This document shows positions 35,591-48,446 of a DNA stretch of 64,000 nucleotides, piece after piece. This stretch comes from Calliopsis andreniformis (Eukaryota; Arthropoda; Insecta; Hymenoptera; Andrenidae): positions 17,524,961 through 17,588,960 of the forward strand of contig NC_135071.1 of the NCBI RefSeq assembly GCF_051401765.1, read 5' to 3'. A program made the translations under genes and the position numbers. Each line of letters opens with the position of its first letter. The stretch's first letter is position 1. The notes under the pieces were generated by a model. That model was not told the DNA's origin and did no database searches. It saw nothing but the letters and a program-made list of their open reading frames with translations.

Positions 35591-36753
35591 CGGTTTGAGA
35601 AATCTTTCTATCTTTGCATCGAAATTTATTAGGATTTCAATTCCTTGAGAAAGTTCATTAAAGTAACAAATACTAGATGTATCTTCATTGCAAAAGCTAG
35701 ATTCTTCAAGTCTCCTCGAAACCTCAACTAACTCTAAAAATTTCTTATTTAAAGCGAATATATAGAATTCTATTATACGTACTAACTAAACAGATAATTG
35801 AAGGTACAAAAATCGAAAATTAGGATTCTGCTGCTATTAATATCTATATTAAATCTTTACCCTATTTATCAGTATTTACCAGGAAAGAAAAGGATGACAA
35901 AAGTAGTCTTCAAAGTACCAAATTCAGGAATTATCTCATCCTTCAGACTCCTATCGTGCTTTTAGACACTTAGGCTCTTCTTAAGGCTGCCAATTGAATC
36001 ATAATCTTGATAATTACGGCTGGTAGAAGTCTAAAGAATCTCTGAAAGGCCTGGACATTCTATATAGAACGCGAACAAAGTATGTAACACACGCAGTAGT
36101 TGAACCGAGCGCGTGCCCAAGTGAAATCGTCTGTTCGGTTGCACGTGTCGCGCCATATGTCGGTGCATGGGGCGACCAAGGGTTAACGTTACGCGCCGAT
36201 CACCGCTGTAAGTTACGCCAGAGGGTTGGTAAGAGGGACCCAAGGATATTCTAGGCAAATTATTCAGCCCATTATACCGCGGCGTTACACCACGATCAAA
36301 CGCCAACGGCTATCGATCTAATTGCGGCTATTTTTGCGTTATTAATGCGATCCACCGCGGAGATAGACGAACGCTTACATTGCTGACACAAATTAGACGA
36401 GGAACTAGTCGCTGGAACTTGCTCCCTGCTCTTGCGGAAAGCTGTTACCGATGGAATTCCTAACTAACGAAGTATAAATAATAACGCTGCAATTCTGCGG
36501 TATTATACAGTGGAATTAAGTATGGTCGGGGCTCGTTAAATACTTGCCACGAAAAGGTATCGAAAACGATCAAATAACATGGCTCGTTTGCTTCGGTAAT
36601 ATAAGCACGCTTCGTAAAAGAGATATTTCTGGGGATTCTTTCACTTTTTAATGTAAATGTAACCAGGTTCGCTTTTGAGCATTGCTTTCTTTCTCCATTA
36701 GAAGCTTCAGACTATCTCATACGGAAAATTAAATTGTATTGATCGTAATTATA

Positions 36754-36900
36754 CAGGGTGTCCCACATAAGGTGGCGGAGCCGAAAAGGGGAGATTCCTG
36801 GGGTGATTCTAAACACCCTTTTCCTTTGCAAAAATGTTCTCTGAAGCTTTGTTAACGAGTTATTAACGAAAAACATCGACCAATCAGAAAGCGCTGTGTA
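36754..36900. mobile_element. Fragment of a TA-flanked CAGGGTG-ended repeat
   Basis: Starts TA-CAGGGTGTCCCACATAAG, followed by a purine-rich body (GCGGAGCCGAAAAGGGGAGA) and a GTTAACGAGTTATTAACG stretch. I recall similar sequence as an interspersed repeat in other insect genomes, but could not verify that. No matching right end is visible, and a TA-microsatellite begins at about 36898, so the element seems truncated. Confidence 0.5.
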
Positions 36901-38734
36901 TATACACAGATATATATATATACATATATCCTTATACCCACTGATAATGTAACAGTGATATTGGCTCAGTTTCTAAGAAATAATGAATCTTCTTTCAGCA
37001 AATGAGGGATACGCATCCTCTGAAAGAAAGAAGAAAAGAAGAGACTAGTGAGTCACACCCCCCAGAATCACTGTGCTCGGTGCATTACCAGGAGATTCTT
37101 CGGCAACGATACCCGCCAATTCCTCGCCGTTATTCCATTCTCGTATACACGGTGGTATCGAGGAAACAACAATGGCGCATTATACGAGAACGTGGTCCAG
37201 GCATCGCCGACCTGGCCACGACTCGCTCGGATTTTTCGAAAGGGTATCGCGATTACGACGTTCCCCCGGTTTCCACGGTCCCAGATCACGGCCATTAATA
37301 TTGCGTTTCGTAGCCAGCCGCGCTTATTATCTCCGCTGCCTTCATATTTGCTTTGCTAATTCGTTGATGTCGATCGGGGACCGCGACCGTTACAGGCTTG
37401 GATCTAACTGGATGGCTTCGAACCCTGCACGACAGAAATATGATAAGCATTTGCTGTTAAGGCGCAGTTCCATCAGAGACTTCTGTATAACGTACTAGAC
37501 TGCGAGCTTCTGTCTGTGAGACGTACCAAATTCCATGTACAAATGTGTTGTGTGGTATTGTATGGGATAACACGCATGTGCTATGAAAGGAGCACGTATA
37601 ATAATAATAATAGGTACTTATGTACTTAAATAGGTACTGAACTGACCAAGGATTGGTTTCTCATCAGCCACTTGATCCTTGACACTGTATCAAAATAAAA
37701 TATATGTAGCAGATACCATGTCATGATTCTGTGTAGAAGAATTCTTCTAATTTCTCAATTATTGTACAGTATACATGTGCCACTTAACTTTGAAAAGTGA
37801 ATATGGTATTCTCCAAGTCCCCTAGTGTTTGTTCCAGTGGAATCGCGCCTTTAGGAAACGTCTGCGAGCTCTCATCATATTGATCCCAATTATAGCTCGA
37901 CGATCCACGTGGCCCCGCGATCCACGATCTTGTTATAGAGGAAATTCCTTTCACAAATGCTTCCTGCGTTTTTCGTTTCGACTGTAAACGACGACGAGGA
38001 AAAGCAGGAAAGAATCGAAGAAAAAACACACAGAGATGGAACGTAAGTTTCGTGAATCATCCCAGCTGGACCGCGTGGGAAACGCTGGATCGGTCGTGTT
38101 CGCGCAAAAACTGCTCAGTTAAAGATCGCAGAAAAACGAGCGGCGCGCGATGTAAAACGCTCGATAACAACGTGTTCGATGCATCGATTGCGCGAGATAG
38201 TTGCGATATCCTGGCCACGGGAACTGGAACAGGCCTAATGAACGGAAATTCTTTCGCTTGGATTCCATTCAGCCATGGTGACACACGAGCTTTGAGCGAT
38301 TTCCTCTCTATGGGCCTGTGATATATTGTGTCTAACAACAGGTGTCAGAAATTGAAGGGTTCGTATAAAAAATGAGTCTTGTCAAGTTTCTTGATCTTTT
38401 GCACTGGTTCCACAATCGTGTGAGTCTTACTTGAAAGTAAGATTGTATTCTCTTATTTGTTGAAATAAGAGGGAAGTAGAAAATGGTGAAACTAAGTTTG
38501 AGGCTTTATCTTTAAAAGATATTGGTTGTTGAAAGAACGCCTGCCTTGCAGTGCAAGTGAAATATGTCTGGATAGACTTTCTTCTACTGCCTCATTCCAC
38601 TAACACTGCTACGTCTAATCTAATGCACGTTGCAAGTGAAATGAGTCTTCAAGTGTTACGCATGTCAGGCGCATGTAGCTTCAAGAATTAATAACACGGA
38701 AAGGAAACTTCGAATCCAATTTCTCCATTCCTCA

Positions 38735-38880
38735 ATATCTTCAGTTTCTTCAGTTTCTTTAGTTTCTTCAGTTTCTTAAGTTCCTTCATTTTCTTTAGAT
38801 TCTGCAGATCTTTTTCAGTTTCCTTCATTTCCTTCAGTTTCTTCAGTTTCCTCAAGTATTTCAGTTTCATAATTTTCTTT
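38735..38880. repeat. CAGTTTCTT-type degenerate tandem repeat
   Basis: Units of about 9-12 bases (TTCTTCAGTTTCTT, TTCTTTAG, TTCCTTCA) are repeated for some 145 bases. On the minus strand the array reads as a Lys/Leu-rich frame (KKLKKLKK), which is a repeat artefact. Confidence 0.8.
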
Positions 38881-39128
38881 AGATTCTCCAGTTTCTCCGC
38901 TCTCTTAATTTTGTCAACTTGCCATGTAATTTATCATCAAATACTTGTAAAATTTTCAAATTACATTGGTCCAGGTGGTTCAAAATGATTAATAGGTACA
39001 CGTTCACATTACAAATGGAATTCCCAGTTCATTAATTTAGTACGTCGCGTCAAAACACTTACAGTTATCAGATACGAGTGAATGTTACGCACAGTTCTCA
39101 TACGCTATCAGCATCAGGTCTTCCAAGA

Positions 39129-39200
39129 GGGGATGTAGCTCAGTGGTAGAGCGTTCGCTTTGCATGTGAAAGGCCCCGGGTTCGATCCCCGGCATCTCCA
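39129..39200 (+). tRNA. tRNA-Ala(TGC): tRNA-Ala (anticodon TGC)
   Basis: A 72-nt cloverleaf. Acceptor stem GGGGATG pairs with CATCTCC, followed by discriminator A. The D arm is GTAGCTCAGTGGTAGAGC. The anticodon stem TTCGC/GTGAA encloses loop TTTGCAT with anticodon TGC, and the T arm is CCGGGTTCGATCCCCGG. Intact A and B boxes and a T6 tract a few bases downstream (from 39207) indicate a functional Pol III gene. There is no intron. It lies on the strand opposite the presumed host intron. Confidence 0.97.
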
Positions 39201-42200
39201 AACTAATTTTTTCCTCACTAATTAATTTTTTTTTTAAACTGTATCCACGGTGTGTCTTAAACAAATATTTATTAAAAAATTAATTATTTACGAATTATGA
39301 ATACTTTTTTTTTTAACCTACTTGATAATAATTCATGAAAGTCAAATACATATCTTGCATCAGCCAGTTTTTTCTAACACTTTCTCTCATTATTTTTTAT
39401 TCCTCTTTCTTTTAATCTTCTTTCTTCTATTTTATATTAATTCTAACATATTCACACCAATTTTTCTTTTTTCTTTCTTTGAGTATACCTATGAGAAGAG
39501 TGACTGGTATCAATCCAAGGCAGGTTCATTTCTGAATGTTTTCTTTATAGATCTACTGTTCCTCTCCAGCATGATTTATTCGAGGAATAGTCGAACTATT
39601 CGCAGAGGAATAGTTCGGGGGGTCCGACGATCAGCTTATTATATCCATTAATAAGAGCAGTATATCGCGTCGATTATCCGCTAAGTATAGGGTCGAAAAA
39701 CGTAGGGCTCTCGACACTGACCACTGCTCGATGACTGCACGTCACAGGCCTGCACACAGTCGTAATTCATATACTATAATAGCCAACCCTGGCCGCTTTT
39801 TTCCCTTTCTCTTGCGTTCCTTCTATCTCTATGCCTGGTTTCGTTCTTTTCTCCTCTCATCTTCCTTTCCACGGGCAGCAGAAATAAATCATGAAATTTA
39901 TAACTGGCCGCATGCAAGCGTGACTGATTCAGAGAAACCGACGAAAGAAAAAACATTGCGTGGAGGATAGGTATCCAGCTGGAAGGGTAAATTAACGTAA
40001 GAAAAATGTTAATTGAATTTAAAAAGGAGATGCAAGCGGACAGTTCATGCAAGAAGATGATTACTACCGTTTTTCAATTGTTCATCAACTTCTACTAGTT
40101 TTTTTATAGGAGATTTAAGTTCCTTTAAAGGGACGAAGTCAAAGTGACTACCCTTAAACATCTGATATTCTAGAATTGCTTTGCACTCTGTGACACGAAA
40201 CTCCCCGACTTCCCTAACACAATTCTACACGACCTTGACTGATCTTGCGTTATAGATACTACTTGTGACACGTTAGAAGTCTTCTGGAAAGCATTAAACT
40301 GCTGCCTCATTCAATTCACCGTGAAAAGTGTAAAGACTGTTTCTGTTTATATTCCATGCAAATTGAAAAATCTGAGTTCACCTTTATATTTTCCACTGTG
40401 TATGAACAGCAGTCGCTCCCTTTCGATTATCTCAGCCCAAAAAGTGGAAAAGAATCATTTCACAAAAATATTCCCATAATAAAAACCTCATTCACTAATA
40501 GTTAACTAAACAAATAGGCCATGATTTACTATGATCTTTTGCACAACTTCTACATTTTGGACACAGCTACACAGCTTCAAAGTGTCATGGAGCAGAGCTC
40601 GAATCGTCGCGCTCGTCTCTCGCGCCTAATTAGACTCGACTAGCGAGTAATCGGTTACACGACTATCAATTCATCTGTCGACACATACCTCAGGCCATCG
40701 AACAAATTGTAGAGGGTACGACGAAGCTCAGGGTACTGTGCCACAGTGAAACGTGTATCAGGATCGATATCTGCGTGTCGATAACCGCGAGCAATGGTCT
40801 AAGATTATCGTGTAAATCCACAACGAACCTCTTTCACCTCCGAAGCAGCAGGTTGGAGTCACGCGAGTCCGCGAATCGCTTGTTTCTTCGTGCTTACGCG
40901 ATGGAATGCGCGAAGATTATCGCGTCAATTAACGCAGGGCTCCCTGCGTGGGATTTCACCGCGACTAGACAGGTCTCTGAAGGAGGGTGTTTTTTCTTTA
41001 CCTCTGTGGAAACAGAAACCTTCTTCTTCTTCGCGGTAACTAGTCTGATTCTGAATAGATATATCTACTTCAAAGTAGAGGCAAGCAGCAGCGATACCAG
41101 CTCTCACTCTGTGAACGTTCTTCTTACTAAAGTTTCCTTGTAAATACAGACTGGGGAGTTTTACGTATTTGTGGGAAATTTTAATCTGCAAAAATATGTA
41201 GAATTTATATAACGCATGAAATTGTACAAAATATCGAAAATTAAATAGCCAGCTGGTGTTAGCCAGCTAATTTTCTAATTAGTCTTCAGGGTTCTGTAAC
41301 CATTTTCACCGTTCCTGTTCTACAGGCACCTTGCACGAGTGTCTCGAAGACAGTGCCCCCGAGGTCTCTTTTGATCGCGGTTATAAATACCCAGAGCGTG
41401 TAACTAGAGTACTGTTGACCGCATCGAGAAGGCACAGCTGCCTCTGTGTTTCCATTTTTCCGTTGCTAATCGCTAGATAACGGATTCGAGGGAGGGCTGC
41501 TTGCGGCCCAGATGTTTCCGCCTCGACGCATCGAGTGCTGCTAATTATAAAGGACAGTGTCTATTTCAGATAGGCGATCACGATTAAATATAGGTCTGTT
41601 CCTCTTCCGGTTCGCTGGCTTCGACGCTCGCGACACGCTTTTCCAGGATTTCCAGACTGATCTGTAGAATCTGCAGTCTCTGCAGAACTCCCTATGCTAA
41701 CCAATTATATGCAGAAAGGCAGGACAATTTTCTTCGCGTAGACTCTCGGGTTTAGGTTGAGTATTCTGCATCATTGAATAATTTTGACGATTCTACGACC
41801 TGCTTCAGTGTCACTGAAAAATAGCAGTAAAATATTTTTAGTAGATACTGCCTTCCACCACAGTTGGGGCAGGATGGTTCTTCCTATCTGTAGAGGGACA
41901 CTTGTTAAAGATATTCCTGAATATACAATTAGCTGGGCGTGAGACGAGAATTCGTGGTGAGCGAAAAGTAAAGAAGTCGAACGAGCCGAGAGGGGCAAGC
42001 ATTAACGTTGACGAAGGGGATTCTTATGGTAATGGGCGATAGGTTCGAGAAAGTGGAGCGTGTGGCAAGAGAGCAGAGAGAAAAGAAGAGACCAGCTGAC
42101 AATGGGACGAGAGAGAATGTCACGCCTGGCCGCGCTTCACTGACCGAGGGTTACGCGCTCGTTTTTATTTACACCTGGCGCGTCCACCTTACCAGCCGCG

Positions 42201-45005
42201 ACGCCCACGCGGCCCCCGCTCGAAAATACTGTGGATACCTTATTACGTCAAATCCATCATCTGTCTGACTGATTCGCATGCAGTACACCTGAACTAATCC
42301 TAGGTATCGTCAAGTAGAAAGCAGACGCTCGAGGTAGGATTTATAAAACCGTGGAAAAAGCTTCTCTAATTTTCACTTAAGGAACCTGGAAGACATAAAA
42401 GGAATGAGACACGTTGAAAATTAAAATTAACGTAAATTCTACTTCTAAGAAAGAATTATAAATCACAAACATGTATACTTAATCAGAAAAATTGCATTTT
42501 TAGAAAATACAGAATAATTACGTTTATAGTTTTTTCTTTGCATCATAATATTTGGATACAGAAACTAGGACAAGAGAAATCCTTGCCAAGACAGTCCAAG
42601 GAACGAATGGGAACCCTGCATCGTACAGACACCGCGGAACTTAGTTCATTACCTCTTGGAAGGACTCATAAAAAGGATGTCTAATTAGAGCATGATCGTC
42701 TGAAGGGAATAATTAACAGGGGGAAGTTTGTAGGGAAAAAAGGCGACGAAATCGATTAAACGAGCCCACGTTCACCTGCTCTTTTCGATTCGACACCAGG
42801 GGCCTAGGCAAACTTTCAACCGAGTTACGCGGCTATATTGCAGGCAGTTACAAGCGGCAGGATATAAATAGGTGGCGTCAGTCGGCCGAATCCAGGAAAA
42901 GTTCGCAGCGGCTGAGTCGACGATTTGCAGCGGAAACGGGATACGTGGCGATGCACTCGATTTTATCTACCCTGTCTACCTTATCCACGATTACGGCTCG
43001 CAGGGCTGGCATTAACCCCATCGTCACCTACGATTTTAAACACCGTGAATTATTTATCCAATTAAGTTCGGTCTGTCGCAAGGTTCATTGAATTTTGCGC
43101 CCAAAGATTCATCAGAAATGTTAATGAGGCGTTTCGAAAGCTTCGGCACAGTCGAGTGCTTGATGCACTCGAAGCGCTCGGGTAGTTAACGATAAAGGAG
43201 CTTCTTTGTTCCATCGAGAGAACACGACGAACCTCTCCGTGGCTGCCACCGAGTTCGATCCCAGGCTACGACAAAAGTTGACTGTGATCTCTTATCGTGG
43301 TGTAACGATCGATTCAATATTATTGCAGTCACTCACAGGGAACACGATACACTGTATTCTGTAGTTAAATAGAGTGTGTGTGCATCTGACAGCTATGGAA
43401 CTAGGTTGAAGTATTTCAATTGAATGTTGGAGCGAACGATTTGAATGAAAGTCGAATGACGGGGTATAAACATGTTGAAACCTTGGATTATTAATAGCAA
43501 ATTTCTCTCTTCATACAAGGAATTAGAAAAATAGTACCTAATTCAGAATTTCTTTCAACCCCCTCCACTCTAAATATCAATTTCATTGCTTTGTACATGT
43601 TTGCATATTTTTCATACTGTACACTTTGTTAGGTCCTCTCCTAATTATCTAATTATTAAGAGAATATAATGTTCTAGACCGTATTTATAGTCACAAGAAC
43701 ACAGTGTATTATCTATTAATCAAGGAGAACCAAAATGGCCGACTGCCCTAATTCAGAATTCAGGTAATCGATAATTTTTGAAACTAAATACCCTCTTAAT
43801 AATTATCGACCGCCTAAAAATATGTCTCCAGTGAATATTCTATAGTGATCTTTCTGAGCTGGCTATCGATCTGGCATTTTTGCCAGCGTTCAACGGCTGT
43901 TATCGCGGGATCGGACGCGAAGCGTGTCGAAGACACACATGAAAACAAAGAAACACAGGGAAATCCATGATACGTGCCCCGATGCGCTCGGGACGAGTTA
44001 AACCCTCTTGCTAGTGACACTATACGCGCGCACGCATACAATATGCATAAGCCGTGCCAGTTTGCAAGCAGTAGCATACATAGCTAGATAAAATAATCGT
44101 TCGAACAGACTTTCTTCTACGATTTCGTGTCGTCCTGCATCGATTCTGCTCGCTGTAAAAAAAAATAATACGTGTACGAGCGATAGAAACGCTGACAGAA
44201 CCGCGGCCTTGGCATTTGTTAATCAACTATCAGCAGCGAACAGTGTGCAAGGTAAACAACCTTTCCTCTTTTCGAGTAAGATGAACTAGGGGGACATGCT
44301 TCCCGGAAGTGACCCACCGAGATTAACTCACCCAATTTTAAGTTACAGAGACTTCTATTCATAAATTATTGGCACTGAATATTCATAACATTAATAGGCG
44401 ATTAGTGAAATGTAGAAACGAGGTGTGACATGTACTCACAATTTTCATTATTAGACTGTGAAGTTTTATGCAGTTTCATACTTTGATAAACACAGTTAAA
44501 GAAGCAGAACTGAAATGAAAATTTGCTTAGTCTTTCAAATATTACAATTTCCACTCTATTTTTTATATTTTTTGGTTCTCGAGCGTGGTAACTTTTTATA
44601 TATTTCAAGATTCAATTAGTGCATAAAACTCCGCATTAATAAAAAAAATTCGCAGTCTATTCCTTACAAAGTCTTTCATATCTGAAATTATGCAACAATA
44701 AAGATTATATCACGTGGAGTCTACCAGACTCCATGTCAATACTTAAAAGTTAAGGTCACACAGTATCAATTACTTTGGCATGAATGAAAGCCTGTCAGTG
44801 TCTCAATACTTCAGAAACAGTTACAAGCATGTAATACAGACCGACATATAAACTGTGCATATTAAAACGAGTTTGTAGAAGCTCTAAAGCGAGTAATGCG
44901 CTTTCAGTTATTTCTACTAATAATTAATATCTGTACAAGGTGATCCAAGCTATTGCTTAAAACTAACGATAAAGAAAGTGAAAGAAAAGAACAAACGTGA
45001 CTTAC

Positions 45006-45120
45006 CTTTGACTGGTTACGGCAGACTCATGTTCATCAGACACGACTGCTAGTATTGGCACTTTTTACTCAGGGTCAAGTTCACTCGATGGTTCGATGGA
45101 TCCTTTGGTACCTTGTTCTC
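45006..45120 (-). other. Possible non-coding first exon of the LDLa gene
   Basis: The minus strand shows an excellent donor, CAGTCAAAG then GTAAGTCA, at 45006/45005, preceded by sequence with stops in all useful frames. It is the best candidate for the 5' exon required by the acceptor at 31193. The 5' limit is nominal. Confidence 0.35.
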
Positions 45121-46089
45121 CACGAAGGTGCGTCGAGCGTCACATTTTGATATCGCGCGCGTTTTCCACTTCGGCAGCGCGTTTCAGTACTCTCCGCGCA
45201 CTTGCCACGCATCGACACTCACGCGCTCGACGACGCGCGCAACGTGAATGATCGCACGGTCAAAATACGCCGAGATCCACAGCAGCCAGGGGAGCCAATG
45301 AGGGAGAGGCAGCGTGCTCCGCTGGCCAATCTGCAGCGAGCAAACCCTCGACGCGTGCAGGGCTTATCGACGGAGCGACCTGCCGATAAATCATTCCTTT
45401 TTTTAAAAGATTCACCATTCAAAATGACTATTTGCATTCATTGAAAAAGTTTTATAATTATGTCTATGGAAATTGATATGAGAACAGTTTGCAAATATGT
45501 TCTCTGTTCTCTGTGAATTTCGAACAAGCTTTTATTCATTTTTTTTAAGTATACTTTGTTATAATTGTTACTCTATTATTGCAAAGTATTAGAAATTACG
45601 CCTAACTGGGATAAAAACTTGTTAGAAATCAATTGACAAAGGTTTAGAAATATTTAGCTATCGAGTTACCGATTGGCGATATGTATGCAAATTAAGTGTC
45701 CCAGCGCGGCTTCTCGATGAAAGTGAAACTATTTGAATCTCCTAACACCTATGTATAAAACAAATATCATTATATAGAAACACTAAAGTTACTATAATTA
45801 AATGAAAACCACAAATAATGAGTTATTTACCCTACAAAGTCCACATAAATTCCTTATCCTTAGAAGAGCTGTATTAGAAAACAATTTAGTAGACTTTCCC
45901 TCTAATTAAAAACTCAATTGCTCTTTTGGAAATCGATAATCGTGGAATCAGCTGAAATAGTATATACGTGATTGTTTTCTGTCTAAAATCGATCGATTGG
46001 TACTAAACATTAATCAGAAAGTAGTAGAGCCGGATAGTCGAATTAGAATAGGAAGGAAGACGGTTTGTTCCGCAGCCGTCGTTAGATAT

Positions 46090-48446
46090 ATGATAAAGGA
46101 AATGGAAGTATATAAGGTGGCGCGGTGGCATGCACTCCGTGGTAGAATTATGGTGCAAGCTGTAGGCCGCGTGTTCAATGTGCTCGTGCTGACCGCACTC
46201 CTGACGCTGCTGTTCGTCGATCAAGTAAGAATGACGACGAGGAACTTGACTTCTAATGATGCAGCCCTCGTCTGCCGCTGCAGCATGCTATAGCCCCGTA
46301 GAATGTTAGCGCATATCTCGTGTACCAGTGTCTCCTTGTTCTATTCTGCTCGACTCGAGGTCGATCAATACGTCGGTTTTACGCACGGCTCGTCCGTGTC
46401 TAGGCAATGAACCCTTGTCCGCTGTATTTCTCGTTCATGCGTAAGTCTTATTTTATGTCTATTCGTTTCTTCTCGTGAAAACTCGACGCGGTGCGTTTAT
46501 TTCATCGAATCAATCGCTGATACACGACGAACACATCGCTGCACCGTGTACGCTTTCTCGCGATGAAAACAACCCTCGACGTGGTATAAGAGTGTCTGTG
46601 GAATTTTCGTGCAGCAAGTATTGTGACGTTCTTCTTGTGTCAATTCTTCAACTTCTATTTATTCTGGAGATAACAGTGAAATAGAGAGACAAAAGTTTTT
46701 GCATGTAATGCTTAATTGTGATAGATGACACTTACTGTTCGATTTGGGTGCAATTTAATTGTGATCTGTCCAATAATTATATTCTTCTAATTTTTAAGGT
46801 ATCTTCTAGGCTGTGCAATGGGGGGCATGTGTAAGTTTTGTAATCTATTTGTCGAAGTTCATTGTATGTCTTTTGGGATATACCTCTGGTGGCGGTTTTA
46901 CTACTGAGTATTTTATGTTATTCGTAGCTGCTCGCCTCCAAAAGTGTGCTGCTCCCTTGGCTGTTGTTACTCGGGTGTATTCCAACTGCACTCTACATCA
47001 GACATGTTCAATTTCTTGATTTGGACTTACTGGTACTTATGGTCGGTGCATATATTTTCCATTCTGTGATTTCCTGCAACAGTTATATATTTATGGTGTT
47101 GTGTCATTTAGGGCAGCGGTACTTATAGGGCTGGCTATAGCAGCAGCATGTGGTTGCTGGCTATGGAAACGCCACCGGTCTGTCATGGTGGAGGATTGTA
47201 CCTCTTCGGATAGAGCTTCTACAGGTCCATGGTATCCTCCTCCACACTACAGTCGCTGTAGTTCCTTTGTCCAAACGCTACCACCTCCATACAATGAGGT
47301 ATCTACATTTAATATTTACATAGCTTACGTTATACTCTAAGTCAGAAGAACATTTGTAAAAGAAAGAAACATATTACATGAAAATTGACTGTGCGAATAC
47401 TTTCCTAACTCACTATACTATTCAATATCCTGCTAATGTATGAAACTTCTAGGTTACAGCTAAACCAGATCTGTACCCTCTGGTAATTGGATATGACGAA
47501 GGATCTGGCAAAGGAACCTCAGGATTTGTAATGCGTTACTTCAGATCGCTCTCCCACGCGAGCACATTGGACTCCTTGAGCTCCAGCTTCATGTGTAACA
47601 TGGTGAACGAAGCAAATACCATAATTCCACCACCATATTCCTGTAACAACAGCGTCGACGAGCTATCTGCAGTAGAGTGCGAGAGGATGGAAAACATGGA
47701 CGTTGAGTCGGTTGTTTCGTTGGCTAATCATAGGACAACATCTGACATATCGAGTTTAGCTGCTCAATCTCCGTGTTCACCACCACGGGCTACTAGTCCA
47801 ACAATAGAAGTACGTAGTCTGTTCCGACCTTCCTACAAGTAACAAATCAGCAGAAATTGAATTTACCACTTATTTGGTGTTGCTTCTGCGTTACCTTACA
47901 AAATAAGCGATTAATTTAACTTCTTTAGATTTCTTACTTGGACCACTTTCATAAATCTGTTCTTGAATCACATTTTCTCTAATATCTTGTGTCGTTTTAC
48001 AGTTACGTGAATTGCTAGATAAAATTCAACAGCTGCCACAGCTACCCAATGGACATAGCACCGTCTTGGCTTGTTATCAGAATCGACCTCAAGTTTTATG
48101 CGCGTCGAATGCAAACGGCTCTACGCAACGGCCTCTCAGTCCAGGTGACGTCGTCGGCTCATATAAAGCGAGAAGGGCACGAGGGAAAATGTACATGCCG
48201 TTAGGATTTTCGAGCTCTAAGAGCAAAACGAAGCGATGGTTATCGCGGTCCGCGCCGACGACACCATCGGGCACGATACCAATGTCTTTTTTACCGGGTC
48301 AAAGTAGGCGACCCTCCGAGACGGACAACAATCACCAGCAGGTGGTACCTCTGCTTTCGGAGCAGGACGAGACGGAAAACAATAACGTGGATGAGTTACA
48401 CAGCATTCCGCCTCTGCCCGAGCAAGAGGAAGACCGAATGACATGA
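46090..48446 (+). CDS. Multi-pass membrane protein with three PPxY motifs
   Basis: I do not recognise the family. Exons: 46090-46224, 46928-47045, 47117-47298, 47453-47809, 48003-48446; total 1236 nt, 411 residues. Hydrophobic segments lie at about 25-43 (VLVLTALLTLLFVD), 50-68 (VLLPWLLLLGCIPTALYI) and 76-100 (LLVLMVAVLIGLAIAAACGC). The C-terminal 300 residues are hydrophilic and Ser/Pro-rich. PPxY motifs at about 126-129 (PPHY), 140-143 and 204-207 (PPPY) are known ligands for WW domains, including Nedd4-family ubiquitin ligases; that partnership here is inference. Exon 2 uses the donor GTCG-GTGCAT and exon 3 the acceptor GGGCAG, the only pair that keeps the frame. Start is ambiguous: ATGs at 46090, 46102 and 46150 are all in frame, the last with a better context. 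Confidence 0.75.

Larger units (their letters stand above)
31193..45005. other. Long gene-poor stretch, probably the first intron of the LDLa gene
   Basis: An acceptor (CTGTTCTTTCAG on the minus strand) touches the ATG at 31192. A strong donor (CAAAG then GTAAGTCA, minus) lies at 45006/45005. If these are joined, the intron is 13.8 kb. Inside I see a tRNA gene, two simple tandem arrays, a TA-flanked MITE, another repeat with a CAGGGTG end, and three copies of a short dispersed motif. None of the many short ORFs has splice context or recognisable content. Confidence 0.45.

Noticed and set aside
38688..38870. Lys/Leu-rich minus ORF
   Set aside because: Produced by the CAGTTTCTT tandem repeat; no other gene features.
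42008..42268. Plus ORF of 86 codons (starts MTKGILMVMGDRFEKVERVA)
   Set aside because: No splice sites, no homology I recognise, and lies in a long gene-poor stretch. Length is within chance expectation for locally GC-rich sequence.
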